Source: Clostridia bacterium
GTDB taxonomy: Bacteria; Bacillota; Sulfobacillia; JAJZYS01; JAJYTV01
Assembly (NCBI GenBank): GCA_027420455.1
Contig: DAIBJA010000015.1
Span: 1-47,510 of the forward strand
Direction: 5' to 3'
DNA length: 47,510 nt
Positions 39,562-47,510 of this stretch are shown here, one piece after another (the first letter of the stretch is position 1; each line of letters starts with the position of its first letter). Made by a program: the position numbers and the translations under genes. The notes beneath the pieces were generated by a model, which worked only from the letters and a program-made list of their open reading frames with translations, had not been told where the DNA came from and ran no database searches.

Positions 39562-41105
39562 TCAGAATGCGCGAGGCCAAGCTCGGGGACCTCTTCCCGA
39601 GCGGTGAGGGCATGGCGTTCGGCCGCTGGCAGGACGTCACGATCCGTGGATTCAGCATCGACTCCCGCCGCACGCATCCCGGCGACCTCTTCGTCGGACT
39701 GCCGGGCAGCCTGACCCACGGCGGGCTCTACGCGGCCGAGGCCCTCAGGCGCGGCGCGGCCGCGCTGCTTCTTCCTTCCGGCACCGACGCGCCCGAAGGG
39801 GCGGCGGGCCTCTGGCACGACAGTCCGTTCGCGGCCCTCGCGGACGCGGCGCGGCGCTTCTACGGCGACCCCGCCGAGCGCATGACGCTCGTGGGCGTCA
39901 CCGGCACGAACGGAAAGACGACCACCGCCCTGCTCGTCGCGCACCTCCTCAGGGCGGCGGGCAGGAAGTGCGCCTACTGGACCACCACCCTCGTCGACCT
40001 CCCCGACGTCGCCTTCCGGCCGCAGTGGACGACGCCGCCGGCCCATGAGCTCCAGCGCTTCCTGCGGGCGGCGCTCGATCGCGGCCATGACCACGCCGTG
40101 CTCGAGGTGTCGTCGCACTCGGTGCGGCAGGAGCGGATCCGCGGCGCCCGGTTCGCGGCGGGCATCGCGACGAACTTCTCGCCGGACCACCTCGACTTCC
40201 ACGAGAGCGTCGAAGACTACTACGACGCGAAGCGCGCATTCATCCGGGGACTGCCGGCAGGCGCGGCGGCCGTGCTGTCGGCCGACGATCCGCGCGTCCT
40301 CGCGATGGGCGACGGCATCCAGGCGGACGTCGTGAGCTTCGGCCAGGACGCGCGCGCCGACGTCCACCTCCTGGACCTGCAGCAGCGGCAGGGCGGGATC
40401 GAGGGGCGCCTCAGGGTGAAAGCCGGCAGGCTGGGCCCCGAGGGCGACTACGCCTTCCAGATGCCGATGCCCGGCCGGCACAACGGCCTCAACGCGGCCG
40501 CCGCCTTCGCCGCGGCGCTCAGTCTCGGCGTGCCGGGAGACCTCGGGGCGAATGCCCTCGGCTCCTTCAAGGCGCCGCCGCGGCGACTCGAGTGCCAGGC
40601 GGTGGGTCCCTACCGCATCTACAACGACGTGGCCATGAACGAGGCGAGCTACCACGCGGTGCTCCGCACCGTGCGAGACCTCCGTCCCGAGCAGGTGGTG
40701 GTCGTCTGCGCCCTCAGGGGCAACCGGGGACCGCAGGTGAACGCCCGCATCGCGCGCATCCTGGCCCACTGGCAGCAGGAACTGCGCTACGCGCCGCTGA
40801 TCGTCAGCGAGAGCCGCAGCGACCTTCGCGAGTACGCGGTGGACTACGAGGTGCGGTCCGAGGAGATCGCCGCGTTCAGCGAGGCGGCCAACATGGGCGG
40901 CCTGAGGCTCTCGCGCCACGAGGAGCTGCCGTCCGCCATCGAGGAGGCGGTGGGAAGGCTGAGGCCCGGCGGCGTCCTCCTGCTCCTCGGCACGTTCGGC
41001 ATGGACCGCGGCCCCGCGATCGCGCGTCAGCTCCTGCGCCAGAAGCTCGGCCTGCCGGAGGAGGCGAACGAGAGCTACCTCGAGCCGCACGAGGCGGACT
41101 ACTGA
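39558..41105 (+). CDS. Mur ligase family protein (MurE-like, atypical acceptor site)
   Basis: 515 residues, MurE-like length. The central ATPase domain has VTGTNGKTTTALLVAHLLRA (residue 113 on), TTPPAHELQRFLRAA, EVSSHSVRQERI and TNFSPDHLDFHESVEDYYDAK. The N-terminal domain has FSIDSRRTHPGDLFVGLPG. In the C-terminal domain the usual DYAHTP block is replaced by YNDVAMNEASYHAVL, and the DNPR motif for diaminopimelate is absent; SESRSDLREYAVD stands at that place. It should form an amide bond between a carboxylate and an amine with ATP, but on a substrate other than the normal MurE pair. GTG start is set by GGAGGGG 8 bases upstream. Confidence 0.8.
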   Translation: MIRMREAKLGDLFPSGEGMAFGRWQDVTIRGFSIDSRRTHPGDLFVGLPGSLTHGGLYAAEALRRGAAALLLPSGTDAPEGAAGLWHDSPFAALADAARRFYGDPAERMTLVGVTGTNGKTTTALLVAHLLRAAGRKCAYWTTTLVDLPDVAFRPQWTTPPAHELQRFLRAALDRGHDHAVLEVSSHSVRQERIRGARFAAGIATNFSPDHLDFHESVEDYYDAKRAFIRGLPAGAAAVLSADDPRVLAMGDGIQADVVSFGQDARADVHLLDLQQRQGGIEGRLRVKAGRLGPEGDYAFQMPMPGRHNGLNAAAAFAAALSLGVPGDLGANALGSFKAPPRRLECQAVGPYRIYNDVAMNEASYHAVLRTVRDLRPEQVVVVCALRGNRGPQVNARIARILAHWQQELRYAPLIVSESRSDLREYAVDYEVRSEEIAAFSEAANMGGLRLSRHEELPSAIEEAVGRLRPGGVLLLLGTFGMDRGPAIARQLLRQKLGLPEEANESYLEPHEADY

Positions 41106-41211
41106 CAGGGTCCCGCGGCAGGTGGCCGCGGGAAGGGAGGTGAAGGATTCCAGCCGGGCGGGCGGGCGGCGCCGACCGCCGACGCGGCGGCCGGAAGGAG
41201 CAGTGGCGGGC

Positions 41212-42111
41212 GTGCTCGAGATCCTTGGCCTCGAGAAGCGCTTTGGCGACACCTGGGCTCTCAGGGACCTGAGCTTCGAGGTGCGGGAAGGCGAGGTCTT
41301 CGGCTTCGTCGGCAGCAATGGCGCCGGCAAGACGACGACAATGCGGATCGCGATGGGGGTGCTCGCCCCGGACCGGGGCGAAGTGCGCTGGGCGGGAGCT
41401 CCCCTTGGCTTTGCGGCGCGACAGCGCTTCGGTTACATGCCGGAGGAGCGTGGCCTCTATCCCACCATGCGGCTCGGGGAGCAGCTCCAGTACCTTGCCC
41501 GGCTGCACGGGCTAAGGCAGGAGGACGCCAGGCGGAGCGCGGAGCTCTGGCTCGAGCGGCTCGGCCTCTTAGAGCGCGCCGGCGACGAGGTGCAGGTCTT
41601 GAGCCATGGCAACCAGCAGCGCGCCCAACTGGCGGCGGCCCTCGTCTTCAGCCCGGCCGCCCTGATCTTGGACGAGCCGTTCGCCGGCCTCGACCCGGTG
41701 GCGGTGGACGTGATGAGCGGCGTCCTGCGCGAGCAGGCCCAACAAGGCGTCCCCGTCCTGTTCTCGAGCCACCAGCTCGAGCTCGTCGAGCGCCTCTGCG
41801 ACAGGGTCGGCATCATCCGCGGCGGGCAGATGGTGGCCGTGGGCACGGTGGCGGAGCTTGCCAAAGACGGGGGCGAGCGACTTTGGGTGGATGTCGGCAG
41901 CGACGAAAGCGCCTGGGCCTTCGGCATTCCCGGCGTCAGCGTGCTGCGGCAGGAAGGCACGCGCACCCTGCTCGCCCTCGATGGCGGCAGCGATGACCAG
42001 GCGGTGTTGCGGGCGGCGATCCGTCAGGGTCCCGTGCGGGAGTTCCGCCGCGACGTGCCGCCCCTCAGCGAGCTATTCCGCAACGCCGTGAGCGAGGAGG
42101 TGGCGCGGTGA
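41212..42111 (+). CDS. ABC transporter ATPase (NatA-type)
   Basis: 299 residues with Walker A GFVGSNGAGKTTTMRIAMG (about 34), Q-loop region FGYMPEERGLYPTMRLGEQL, signature LSHGNQQRAQLAAALVF (slightly altered: LSHGNQQ rather than LSGGQ), Walker B ALILDEPFAGLDPVAVDV and switch His in SSHQLELVERL. EERGLYP marks the NatA group of export ATPases that pair with NatB-like permeases. The C-terminal 75 residues form the accessory domain common in the group. GTG 41212 lies 11 bases after AAGGAG; GTG 41203 is the alternative. It overlaps the permease gene by four bases (GTGA). Confidence 0.88.
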   Translation: MLEILGLEKRFGDTWALRDLSFEVREGEVFGFVGSNGAGKTTTMRIAMGVLAPDRGEVRWAGAPLGFAARQRFGYMPEERGLYPTMRLGEQLQYLARLHGLRQEDARRSAELWLERLGLLERAGDEVQVLSHGNQQRAQLAAALVFSPAALILDEPFAGLDPVAVDVMSGVLREQAQQGVPVLFSSHQLELVERLCDRVGIIRGGQMVAVGTVAELAKDGGERLWVDVGSDESAWAFGIPGVSVLRQEGTRTLLALDGGSDDQAVLRAAIRQGPVREFRRDVPPLSELFRNAVSEEVAR

Positions 42112-43322
42112 GCCGCCTGGGCACCATCTGGCTCGTCGCGGGTCGCGAGCTCAAAGAGCGCATGCGGAGCCGCGCGACCCGCGTCGTCACGCTCCTGATG
42201 CCGGTCCTCGTCTTCCTGCTGATCGCGATCCCGGCCCTCGTCCACGCGCCGGCGAGCGCGACGACGCTCGGCCTCGTGGGCAGACCCGCGCAGGCGCTGA
42301 GAGCCGACATCCAGGCGGCCGCGAAGGCGACCGGGGTCGAGATGCGGCTGCGGAACGTCGCGTCGACGTCGTCGGCCAAAAGGCAGCTCGGCCAGGGACG
42401 CATCGACGTCGCCCTCGCCCTGCGCGGCAGCTCCGCCGTCGTGACGGTGCCGGGTTCTGTGGGCTACTTCGAGACCCAGACGCTGGCGCCGAGGATCCAG
42501 GCAATCCTGCAGGCGACTGTAAACGTCTGGCACGAGCAGCGGGTGCTGCTCGGGGCAGGGGTACCCATACCGGTCTTGCGCTCGGCCTTGACGCCCGTGC
42601 CGCTCAGTGTGAAGACCTTGAAGCCCCCGCCCAAGGACATGGTGGCGCGGGACGTCGCGGCTCTCGCGGCCGCCTTCCTCCTCTACATGACGCTCGCGCT
42701 TTACGGCAACGCGGTGGTGGCAGGCGTCGCGCAGGAGAAGACCTCGCGCATGGCCGAGGTGCTGGTCGCCGCCGTCCGCGCCACCGATCTCCTGATCGGC
42801 AAGGTGCTCGGCATCGGCCTCTTCGCGTTTGGCCAGATGCTGCTCACGGTGGCGGCGGCGTTCGTCGCGAACGCCGTCTTCCAGAACACGGCCATCCCCG
42901 GTACCGTCTGGACGCTGCTGCCGAGCATCCTGCTCTGGTTCCTGCTCGGCTACGTGCTCTACGCCTTCGCGTACGCCGTCGGGGGAGCCCTCGTGGGACG
43001 TCAGGAGGACGTGCAGACCATCGCGGCGCCGTTCATGGTGCCCCTGATCGCGGGCTTCATGCTGACGTACCTCGCGATCGCCGAGCCGACCAACGCCGCC
43101 GTCCGCATCCTCTCGTTCCTGCCGCCGCTCGCGCCGATCCTGATGCCGGCGCGCTTGGCGCTGGGCCCCGTGGCGCCGTGGCAGGTGGCCCTGGCGGTCC
43201 TGCTGACCCTCCTGGCCATCTGGGGCGAGGTGCGGCTCGCGGCGCGCGTCTACGCCCTGGCGCTCGTGCACAGCGGGCCCCGTCTCACCTGGCGAGCGGC
43301 CTTGAGGCTCCATAGAGGCTGA
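42108..43322 (+). CDS. ABC transporter permease (NatB-type)
   Basis: 404 residues. One N-terminal TM (VVTLLMPVLVFLLIAIPALV) is followed by an extracytoplasmic domain of about 190 residues and then five TMs clustered in the C-terminal half (AALAAAFLLYMTLALYG, LFAFGQMLLTVAAAFVANAV, ILLWFLLGYVLYAFAYAVGG, FMVPLIAGFMLTYLAIAE, WQVALAVLLTLLAIWGEV). This is the ABC-2/NatB pattern; QEKTSRMAEVLVAAVRATD is the conserved cytoplasmic loop that contacts the ATPase. Export of sodium, drugs or peptides is typical of the family; the substrate here is unknown. Confidence 0.88.
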   Translation: MSRLGTIWLVAGRELKERMRSRATRVVTLLMPVLVFLLIAIPALVHAPASATTLGLVGRPAQALRADIQAAAKATGVEMRLRNVASTSSAKRQLGQGRIDVALALRGSSAVVTVPGSVGYFETQTLAPRIQAILQATVNVWHEQRVLLGAGVPIPVLRSALTPVPLSVKTLKPPPKDMVARDVAALAAAFLLYMTLALYGNAVVAGVAQEKTSRMAEVLVAAVRATDLLIGKVLGIGLFAFGQMLLTVAAAFVANAVFQNTAIPGTVWTLLPSILLWFLLGYVLYAFAYAVGGALVGRQEDVQTIAAPFMVPLIAGFMLTYLAIAEPTNAAVRILSFLPPLAPILMPARLALGPVAPWQVALAVLLTLLAIWGEVRLAARVYALALVHSGPRLTWRAALRLHRG

Positions 43323-43514
43323 CCGGCGGGCGACAGCATGGGTGGGAGTCGGGTTTCGGCTCCCGCCGCCCCGGGTGAGGTGCGCCTTCCACGGCAAGGG
43401 ACGGGACGCTTCCCGTCATCCGCATCCGCGGCAGAAGCTGCGGCGGCTGAAAGGTGCGGCCTGTCTCCCATCGCCGTCCGGAGCGCATCCTGTCTACCGC
43501 CGTGCAACTCCCTG

Positions 43515-43543
43515 TTGACATCGCCCCCTCTGAGCCCCATGTT
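43515..43543 (+). promoter_or_regulatory. Possible sigma-70-type promoter
   Basis: A consensus -35 TTGACA (43515-43520) is followed after 17 bases by CATGTT as a weak -10. It lies 32 bases upstream of the lipoprotein ATG. The -35 is convincing, the -10 is not. Confidence 0.4.
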
Positions 43544-43574
43544 GTCGGTAAGATTTGCCTTGGGGGGGCACATC

Positions 43575-44558
43575 ATGATGGATGCCGCATCGACATGGCG
43601 CAGGGCCGCTCTGGTCCTCGTCGCGATCGCCGGGCTCGTCGCCGCAGGCTGCGGGTCCGGCTCCCACGCCGCGGCGGCCAAGAAACCCGCCCAGCCGACG
43701 CCGAGCGGGCTCACGATCGCGCACGCGAAGGAGATCGTGCGCAGCTACATGACGCAGGAGTTCAAGGCCAACCTGACGTGGGACGTCAGTGTCCAGCAGA
43801 AGCTGGAGGCGCCCCCGCAGGTCTACATCGACGACGAGAACTGGCTCCTCAACAAGGCCGCTGGCAAGACGGCCCCGCCGGCGCCGAAGAACCTCGCGTC
43901 GGCGCCTCTCGAAATCTTTCTCCCCAGGGGCGGCAACTTCTTCGCCGCCTTCATCGACAACGCCTACATGATCTTCCAGCAGGAAGGCAAGGCCTACGTG
44001 CAGACCTACTCGCCCCTGACCTACCGGGGAGCGCCGGTTCCGGACGTGGCGCTCGACAAGCAGGGCTACGCCACCTTCATCCTCCCGTCCAACTACGGCA
44101 AGCTGAAGCTTACGCCGACGCAGCTCGCCCAGCGGTATGCCGCGGATCTTGAGACCGGCTCGCAGGGCAAGACCGTCGCCGACCAGACCTTCGCCCCCGC
44201 GCCCACGACGACGCAGACCTTCTCCGGCCTCCTCTACCGCCGCCCGGGCGAAACGGCCAGCCTCACCGCCAAGCCCCTCGGGGACACTCCCTACGCCTTC
44301 GCGCTCAAGGGAGGGGGCGCTCTCGTCTTCTGCTGCGTGGAGGCGGACGAGACCCACATCGCCGCGCCGGGAACCCACTACGTGGTCCAGAAGGGCGCCA
44401 GCGACGGGCTCGCCGGCGTGATGCCGGTGGGCAACTACTCAAAGATCGAGTCGCAGGGGGAGATCACCCTGGCGGCGATCGTCCCGCCGGCCGGTAGCCA
44501 GGCCAAAGTGCAGGTCATTGCCGCGGACTACGGCCCGATCAACATCACGGGCCAGTAG
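43575..44558 (+). CDS. Putative lipoprotein of unknown function
   Basis: 327 residues starting MMDAASTWRRAALVLVAIAG, with the lipobox LVAAGC giving a lipidated Cys at residue 26. A short Ala/Lys/Pro linker follows. The mature part is a single mixed fold with many Tyr/Phe and a CC pair (ALVFCCVEADETH). The first M or the second (43578) could be the start; both follow a G-run. No recognised domain. The upstream spacing and possible promoter suggest a single-gene unit ended by the hairpin at 44651-44679. Confidence 0.7.
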   Translation: MMDAASTWRRAALVLVAIAGLVAAGCGSGSHAAAAKKPAQPTPSGLTIAHAKEIVRSYMTQEFKANLTWDVSVQQKLEAPPQVYIDDENWLLNKAAGKTAPPAPKNLASAPLEIFLPRGGNFFAAFIDNAYMIFQQEGKAYVQTYSPLTYRGAPVPDVALDKQGYATFILPSNYGKLKLTPTQLAQRYAADLETGSQGKTVADQTFAPAPTTTQTFSGLLYRRPGETASLTAKPLGDTPYAFALKGGGALVFCCVEADETHIAAPGTHYVVQKGASDGLAGVMPVGNYSKIESQGEITLAAIVPPAGSQAKVQVIAADYGPINITGQ

Positions 44559-44650
44559 CCGGACGCCGATGGCGCGCTGGGGCTAGGCGACGGTGGGAAG
44601 CGGGGCACCCGGGTGCGACGGGACCCGCCACACCTCTCGAAATGCAGGAA

Positions 44651-44679
44651 GAGCCGGCATGCGCCATGCGTGCCGGCTC
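44651..44679. terminator. Hairpin terminator between convergent genes
   Basis: GAGCCGGCATGC (44651-44662) pairs with GCGTGCCGGCTC (44668-44679) over 12 positions with one G-T wobble and a 5-base loop. GCAGG and CCTGC flank it and can extend the stem past a small internal bulge. It lies between the lipoprotein and the molybdenum hydroxylase gene. Confidence 0.7.
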
Positions 44680-44697
44680 CCTGCGTCCCATCGGGCG

Positions 44698-46710
44698 CTA
44701 GCGCGTCGCCTTCTGGATGCGGGCTGGCCTCAGCGGTAGCTCCCGTACCCTGGCACCCGTCGCGGCGCAGACGGCGTTCGCGATCGCCGCCGCGATCGGC
44801 ACGGACCCCGGCTCGCCGATGCCCGTCGACGGGGTCTCCATGTCGTAGACGAACCGCACCTCGATCTTTTCCGGCGCGTCGCGGAAGGTGGCGATGGGGT
44901 AGTCTCGCCAGCCGCGCGTGGTGATGCGACCGTCCGAGACCTTCGTCTCCTCGAAAAGCGTCCAGCTCATCGCCTGGACGATGCCGCCCTCGATCTGGCT
45001 CCTGGCGCCGTCCGGATGCACGAGGCGCCCGGGGTCCACGGCGGCGAAGACCCTGCCGAGCCGCACCTTGCCGCTCTGGGAGACGTAGACCTCCGCCACC
45101 TCGGCGCAGTAGGTGCCATGGTAGATCGTGGCCGCGAGCCCGAAGCCGTGGCCGTCGCCCCGTGGGCGCTCCGGCCAGTTCGACATCGCGCCGACGGTCT
45201 CGAGCACTCGGCGCAGGCGCGGGTCCGTGGCGTGGCGCAGACGCAGCTCGAGGGGATCGACGCCCGCCAGGCTTGCGAGCTCGTCGATAAAGGACTCGCT
45301 CGCGAAGACGTTCGGCGCCGCCGCCAGGGAGCGGAAGGCCGACGTCTGGATCTGGGCGCGCTCCACCGTGAGGGAGACATCCATCTGGCCGAGATCGTAG
45401 GGGGGCACCGCGTTGCGGCCGGAGGTCATGCCGGCCACCTCGGGCGGCACGCGGCCGCTCGCGTAGATGTGCGGGTTCGTGCGCACGTGGGATCTGTAGC
45501 CGACGATGCGGCCGTCCGGGCCCACGGCCCCTTCGATCTTCGCGTCGAGCCAGGGGCGCTGGGCCGAGCGCTGGAACTCCTCGGCCCTCGTCCACTCCAC
45601 CAGCACCGGCCGCGCGGCCGCCTGCGAGAGGCGGATGGCGTCGAGCGCCGCGACGCCCCAGCCGCCGCCGCCGTACATGCCGCTCATCTGCTGCGGGTGG
45701 ACGTGGACGTCCTTGGGGTCGAGGGATAGGATCGCGGCCGCCTCGTCGCGCAGGCCGAAGGGCCGCTGGGTCGCGACGTAGAGGTCCGCCCCGTCCTTGC
45801 GCACGTCCGCCGCGGCGGCGCTTGGCAGGATCGAGGCGTGGGCGATGTGCGGCGTATGGTAGGTGGCCTCGTGGCGGACCTTGGCGGAGGCGAGCGCCGC
45901 CTCGACATCCTTGTCCTGGCGGAGCTGCGCCTCGAGCGGGGGTTCCGCGTCGCCCTCGGGATCGCTCCAGGTCGCCTCGAGGGACTGGATAGCCTGCAGG
46001 GCCTGCTCGCGGCGCTCCGCGAGGACGCCGACGAAGTCTCCTTCGTGCACCACCGCCACGACGCCAGGCAGCGCCTTGGCCGCCGTGTCGTCGAGCGAGA
46101 CGAGGTGCGCGCCGGGCCTCGGCGGCGGCAGCACGTGGCCGCGCAGCATGCCGGGTAGGCGGACATCGTGGGGATAGCGCACCTGGCCAAGCACGAGAGC
46201 GCGCGCTTCGACGCGGTCCGGCTCGGGCTCGAAGTCCGGGCCAGGGGCGAAGGCGACGTCCGCGGCCGCCGGCAGCGGCCCCGCGAGCGGGGCCTGCGCG
46301 GCCAGTTCCGCGTAGGAGGCTTCTCGGCCATCCGTCGCGTGGAAGGCGCCATCGCGAGCGACCAGATTGGCGGGGGCGACGCCCAGGCGCGCGGCGGCGC
46401 GTTCAAGCAGGAGCTGGTAGGCGTAGGCGGCCGCGAGGCGCAGGGCCTGGCCGTCGGTCTGGGTGGACATGCTGCCGAAGGTGCCGCCGTCCCAAGGCAC
46501 GACGTCGGTCTCGCCGAGCTCGACCCGCACCGCCTCCTCGGGCAGGCGCAGTTCGTGCGCGACGATCCGCCTGAAGCCCGTGCGGATACCCTGGCCATAC
46601 TCCACCTTGCCCGAGCGCGCGATGACCTCGCCCTCGGGGCCGATCACGATCCGTTTCTCGAGCTGCTCCGGCGGGCGCTCGCCCCAGCGCCGCGGTGCCT
46701 CGCGGCTCAT
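44698..46710 (-). CDS. Molybdenum hydroxylase large subunit (isoquinoline 1-oxidoreductase/aldehyde oxidase type)
   Basis: 670 residues of the xanthine dehydrogenase family, ordered as in IorB-type enzymes: part of the molybdopterin domain first (SGKVEYGQGIRTGFRRIVAH, GTFGSMSTQTDGQALR), then the a/b hammerhead (VLGQVRYPHDVRLPGMLRGH), then the rest (GMYGGGGWGVAALDAIRLSQ). The C-terminal TGIGEPGSVPIAAAIANAV contains the catalytic Glu. It should hydroxylate an aromatic N-heterocycle or aldehyde using water, with a molybdenum cofactor. The ATG overlaps the stop of the iron-sulphur subunit (ATGA), and GGAGG precedes it. No FAD subunit or cofactor-insertion chaperone is visible here, consistent with two-subunit enzymes that use a cytochrome acceptor. 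Confidence 0.88.
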   Translation of the reverse strand: MSREAPRRWGERPPEQLEKRIVIGPEGEVIARSGKVEYGQGIRTGFRRIVAHELRLPEEAVRVELGETDVVPWDGGTFGSMSTQTDGQALRLAAAYAYQLLLERAAARLGVAPANLVARDGAFHATDGREASYAELAAQAPLAGPLPAAADVAFAPGPDFEPEPDRVEARALVLGQVRYPHDVRLPGMLRGHVLPPPRPGAHLVSLDDTAAKALPGVVAVVHEGDFVGVLAERREQALQAIQSLEATWSDPEGDAEPPLEAQLRQDKDVEAALASAKVRHEATYHTPHIAHASILPSAAAADVRKDGADLYVATQRPFGLRDEAAAILSLDPKDVHVHPQQMSGMYGGGGWGVAALDAIRLSQAAARPVLVEWTRAEEFQRSAQRPWLDAKIEGAVGPDGRIVGYRSHVRTNPHIYASGRVPPEVAGMTSGRNAVPPYDLGQMDVSLTVERAQIQTSAFRSLAAAPNVFASESFIDELASLAGVDPLELRLRHATDPRLRRVLETVGAMSNWPERPRGDGHGFGLAATIYHGTYCAEVAEVYVSQSGKVRLGRVFAAVDPGRLVHPDGARSQIEGGIVQAMSWTLFEETKVSDGRITTRGWRDYPIATFRDAPEKIEVRFVYDMETPSTGIGEPGSVPIAAAIANAVCAATGARVRELPLRPARIQKATR

Positions 46711-47159
46711 CTCGACGCCTCCTTGACCGCCATGACGATGCGGCCGTAGACGCCGCAGCGGCAGAGGTGACCGGAGAGGGCCTCCCGGATCTCCTCCTCC
46801 TGCGGGTGCGGGTTCTCCTCGAGAAGCGCCACCGCGGAGATCAGCATGCCGCTCGTGCAGGCGCCGCATTGCATGGCGTCCTCCTTGAGGAACGCCTCCT
46901 GCAGCGGATGGAGGTGGCCGTCCTGGCTGAGGCCCTCGACGGTGACGATCTCGTGTCCGACCGCCTCGTCGACCGGCATCGTGCAGGACGCGACGGCCGA
47001 GCCGTCGAGCAGCACGTAGCAGGCGCCGCAGCTGCCATGGCCGCAGCCGAGGCGCGTCGCGGTGAGGCCCAGGTCGTCGCGCAGGACCGACGTGAGGCTG
47101 GTGCCGGCCGGCACGTCCACGACGTGCGGCTGGCCGTTAACCGAAAGCTCGTAGCGCAC
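46707..47159 (-). CDS. Molybdenum hydroxylase 2Fe-2S subunit
   Basis: 150 residues, normal for the small subunit. The N-terminal plant-ferredoxin-like cluster has GCGHGSCGACYVLLDG and then ASC; the C-terminal four-helix domain has MQCGACTSGMLISAV and GHLCRCGVYGRI. All eight cluster cysteines are present. It passes electrons from the molybdenum centre of the large subunit encoded just downstream. The two genes overlap by four bases, so subunits are made in equal amount. Confidence 0.92.
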   Translation of the reverse strand: MRYELSVNGQPHVVDVPAGTSLTSVLRDDLGLTATRLGCGHGSCGACYVLLDGSAVASCTMPVDEAVGHEIVTVEGLSQDGHLHPLQEAFLKEDAMQCGACTSGMLISAVALLEENPHPQEEEIREALSGHLCRCGVYGRIVMAVKEASR

Positions 47160-47197
47160 ACCCTTCCCTCCCTCATCTCGTGCAAGAGCTCCAGGAC

Positions 47198-47510
47198 CTA
47201 GCCGCCCTGCCGCGCCTCGGCGGGCCGTATCGGGCCGCGCAGGCCCGATAGGAGTGCAGCCACGGCGAGGGCCGCCACCGAGGCGAACAGGGAAGCGTGG
47301 ATGCCGCGCAGGAAGGCGGCGCCGTCGGGGCCGGAGACCACTGCGTTGCCGACGAAGATGGCGAACGCCAGCCCGCGCGAGAGGGCGTGCGCCGCCACCA
47401 GCAGGGCCGTGGAGAACGAGAAGACCATGCCGACGTTCTGGAATGTGCGCAGCATGCCGGAGGCGACGCCGAACACCTTCTGCGGCGCGGCCTTCATGAC
47501 GGCCGCGTTG
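47198..47510 (-). CDS. MFS transporter, C-terminal part (5' end outside window)
   Basis: The frame is open to the right edge of the window, so the start lies beyond it. The 103 visible residues contain two last TM segments (MVFSFSTALLVAAHALSRGL and ASLFASVAALAVAALLSGL) and, before them, the loop APQKVFGVASGMLRTFQNVG. This loop has the pattern seen in the DHA2 drug-efflux branch of the major facilitator family. The C-terminal tail GPIRPAEARQGG is short and charged. The substrate cannot be inferred from this end. Confidence 0.75.
   Translation of the reverse strand, partial: NAAVMKAAPQKVFGVASGMLRTFQNVGMVFSFSTALLVAAHALSRGLAFAIFVGNAVVSGPDGAAFLRGIHASLFASVAALAVAALLSGLRGPIRPAEARQGG

Noticed and set aside
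1-47510. CRISPR array, tRNA, rRNA or prophage structural genes
   Set aside because: No regularly spaced direct repeats, no cloverleaf or rRNA segments, and no capsid, terminase, portal or tail genes were seen.

Overview
The window looks like a high-GC bacterial chromosome whose genes often start with GTG or TTG behind strong AGGAGG-type ribosome binding sites. Two surface proteins with S-layer-homology (SLH) motifs, lipoproteins, a PrsW-type protease and a NodB deacetylase suggest a monoderm or SLH-bearing lineage, perhaps a high-GC Bacillota relative. That placement is inference; no rRNA or tRNA is present to fix it.

Left edge to 10.1 kb. The window opens in the 3' end of an ISL3-family transposase. 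About 0.7 kb without a convincing gene follows, ending in a strong orphan terminator. Next come a small ribbon-helix-helix protein and a large SLH/IPT/Ig-like surface protein. A minus-strand 12-TM/LuxR fusion regulator follows. It diverges from a five-gene envelope operon: small membrane protein, PrsW-like protease with two zinc ribbons, polytopic membrane protein, secreted protein and lipoprotein. The divergent promoter region carries two near-identical palindromes that are good operator candidates.

10.7 to 26.7 kb. This accessory block is the main find. It encodes a winged-helix/WYL-like protein, a SEC-C/TPR protein (minus strand), an SNF2 helicase coupled to a coiled-coil/zinc-ribbon protein, a frameshifted pRiA4b ORF-3-like gene (minus strand), and then a tight set: a 264-residue unknown protein, two DUF2791/BrxD-type P-loop ATPases, a BrxL-like AAA/Lon-like protein, and a RecQ helicase with an AbrB-like N-terminus. 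It shares parts with BREX and other defence loci, but no PglZ phosphatase or PglX methyltransferase is seen. It is a candidate undescribed defence or DNA-processing system.

26.7 to 31.5 kb. A degraded intergenic stretch holds a remnant of an EAL-domain gene. An intact EAL-PAS-GAF-GGDEF cyclic-di-GMP protein follows, then a small Sm/Hfq-like candidate and a solitary beta-class DNA methyltransferase.

31.5 to 47.5 kb. This part holds a 1,426-residue SLH/beta-helix surface protein that shares an unnamed domain with the first SLH protein, a NodB deacetylase, an acyl-CoA synthetase, a GNAT acetyltransferase overlapping an atypical Mur ligase, an ABC exporter pair, a lipoprotein, a two-subunit molybdenum hydroxylase, and the end of an MFS transporter. 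These genes look like ordinary core or metabolic content, separated by clear hairpin terminators.
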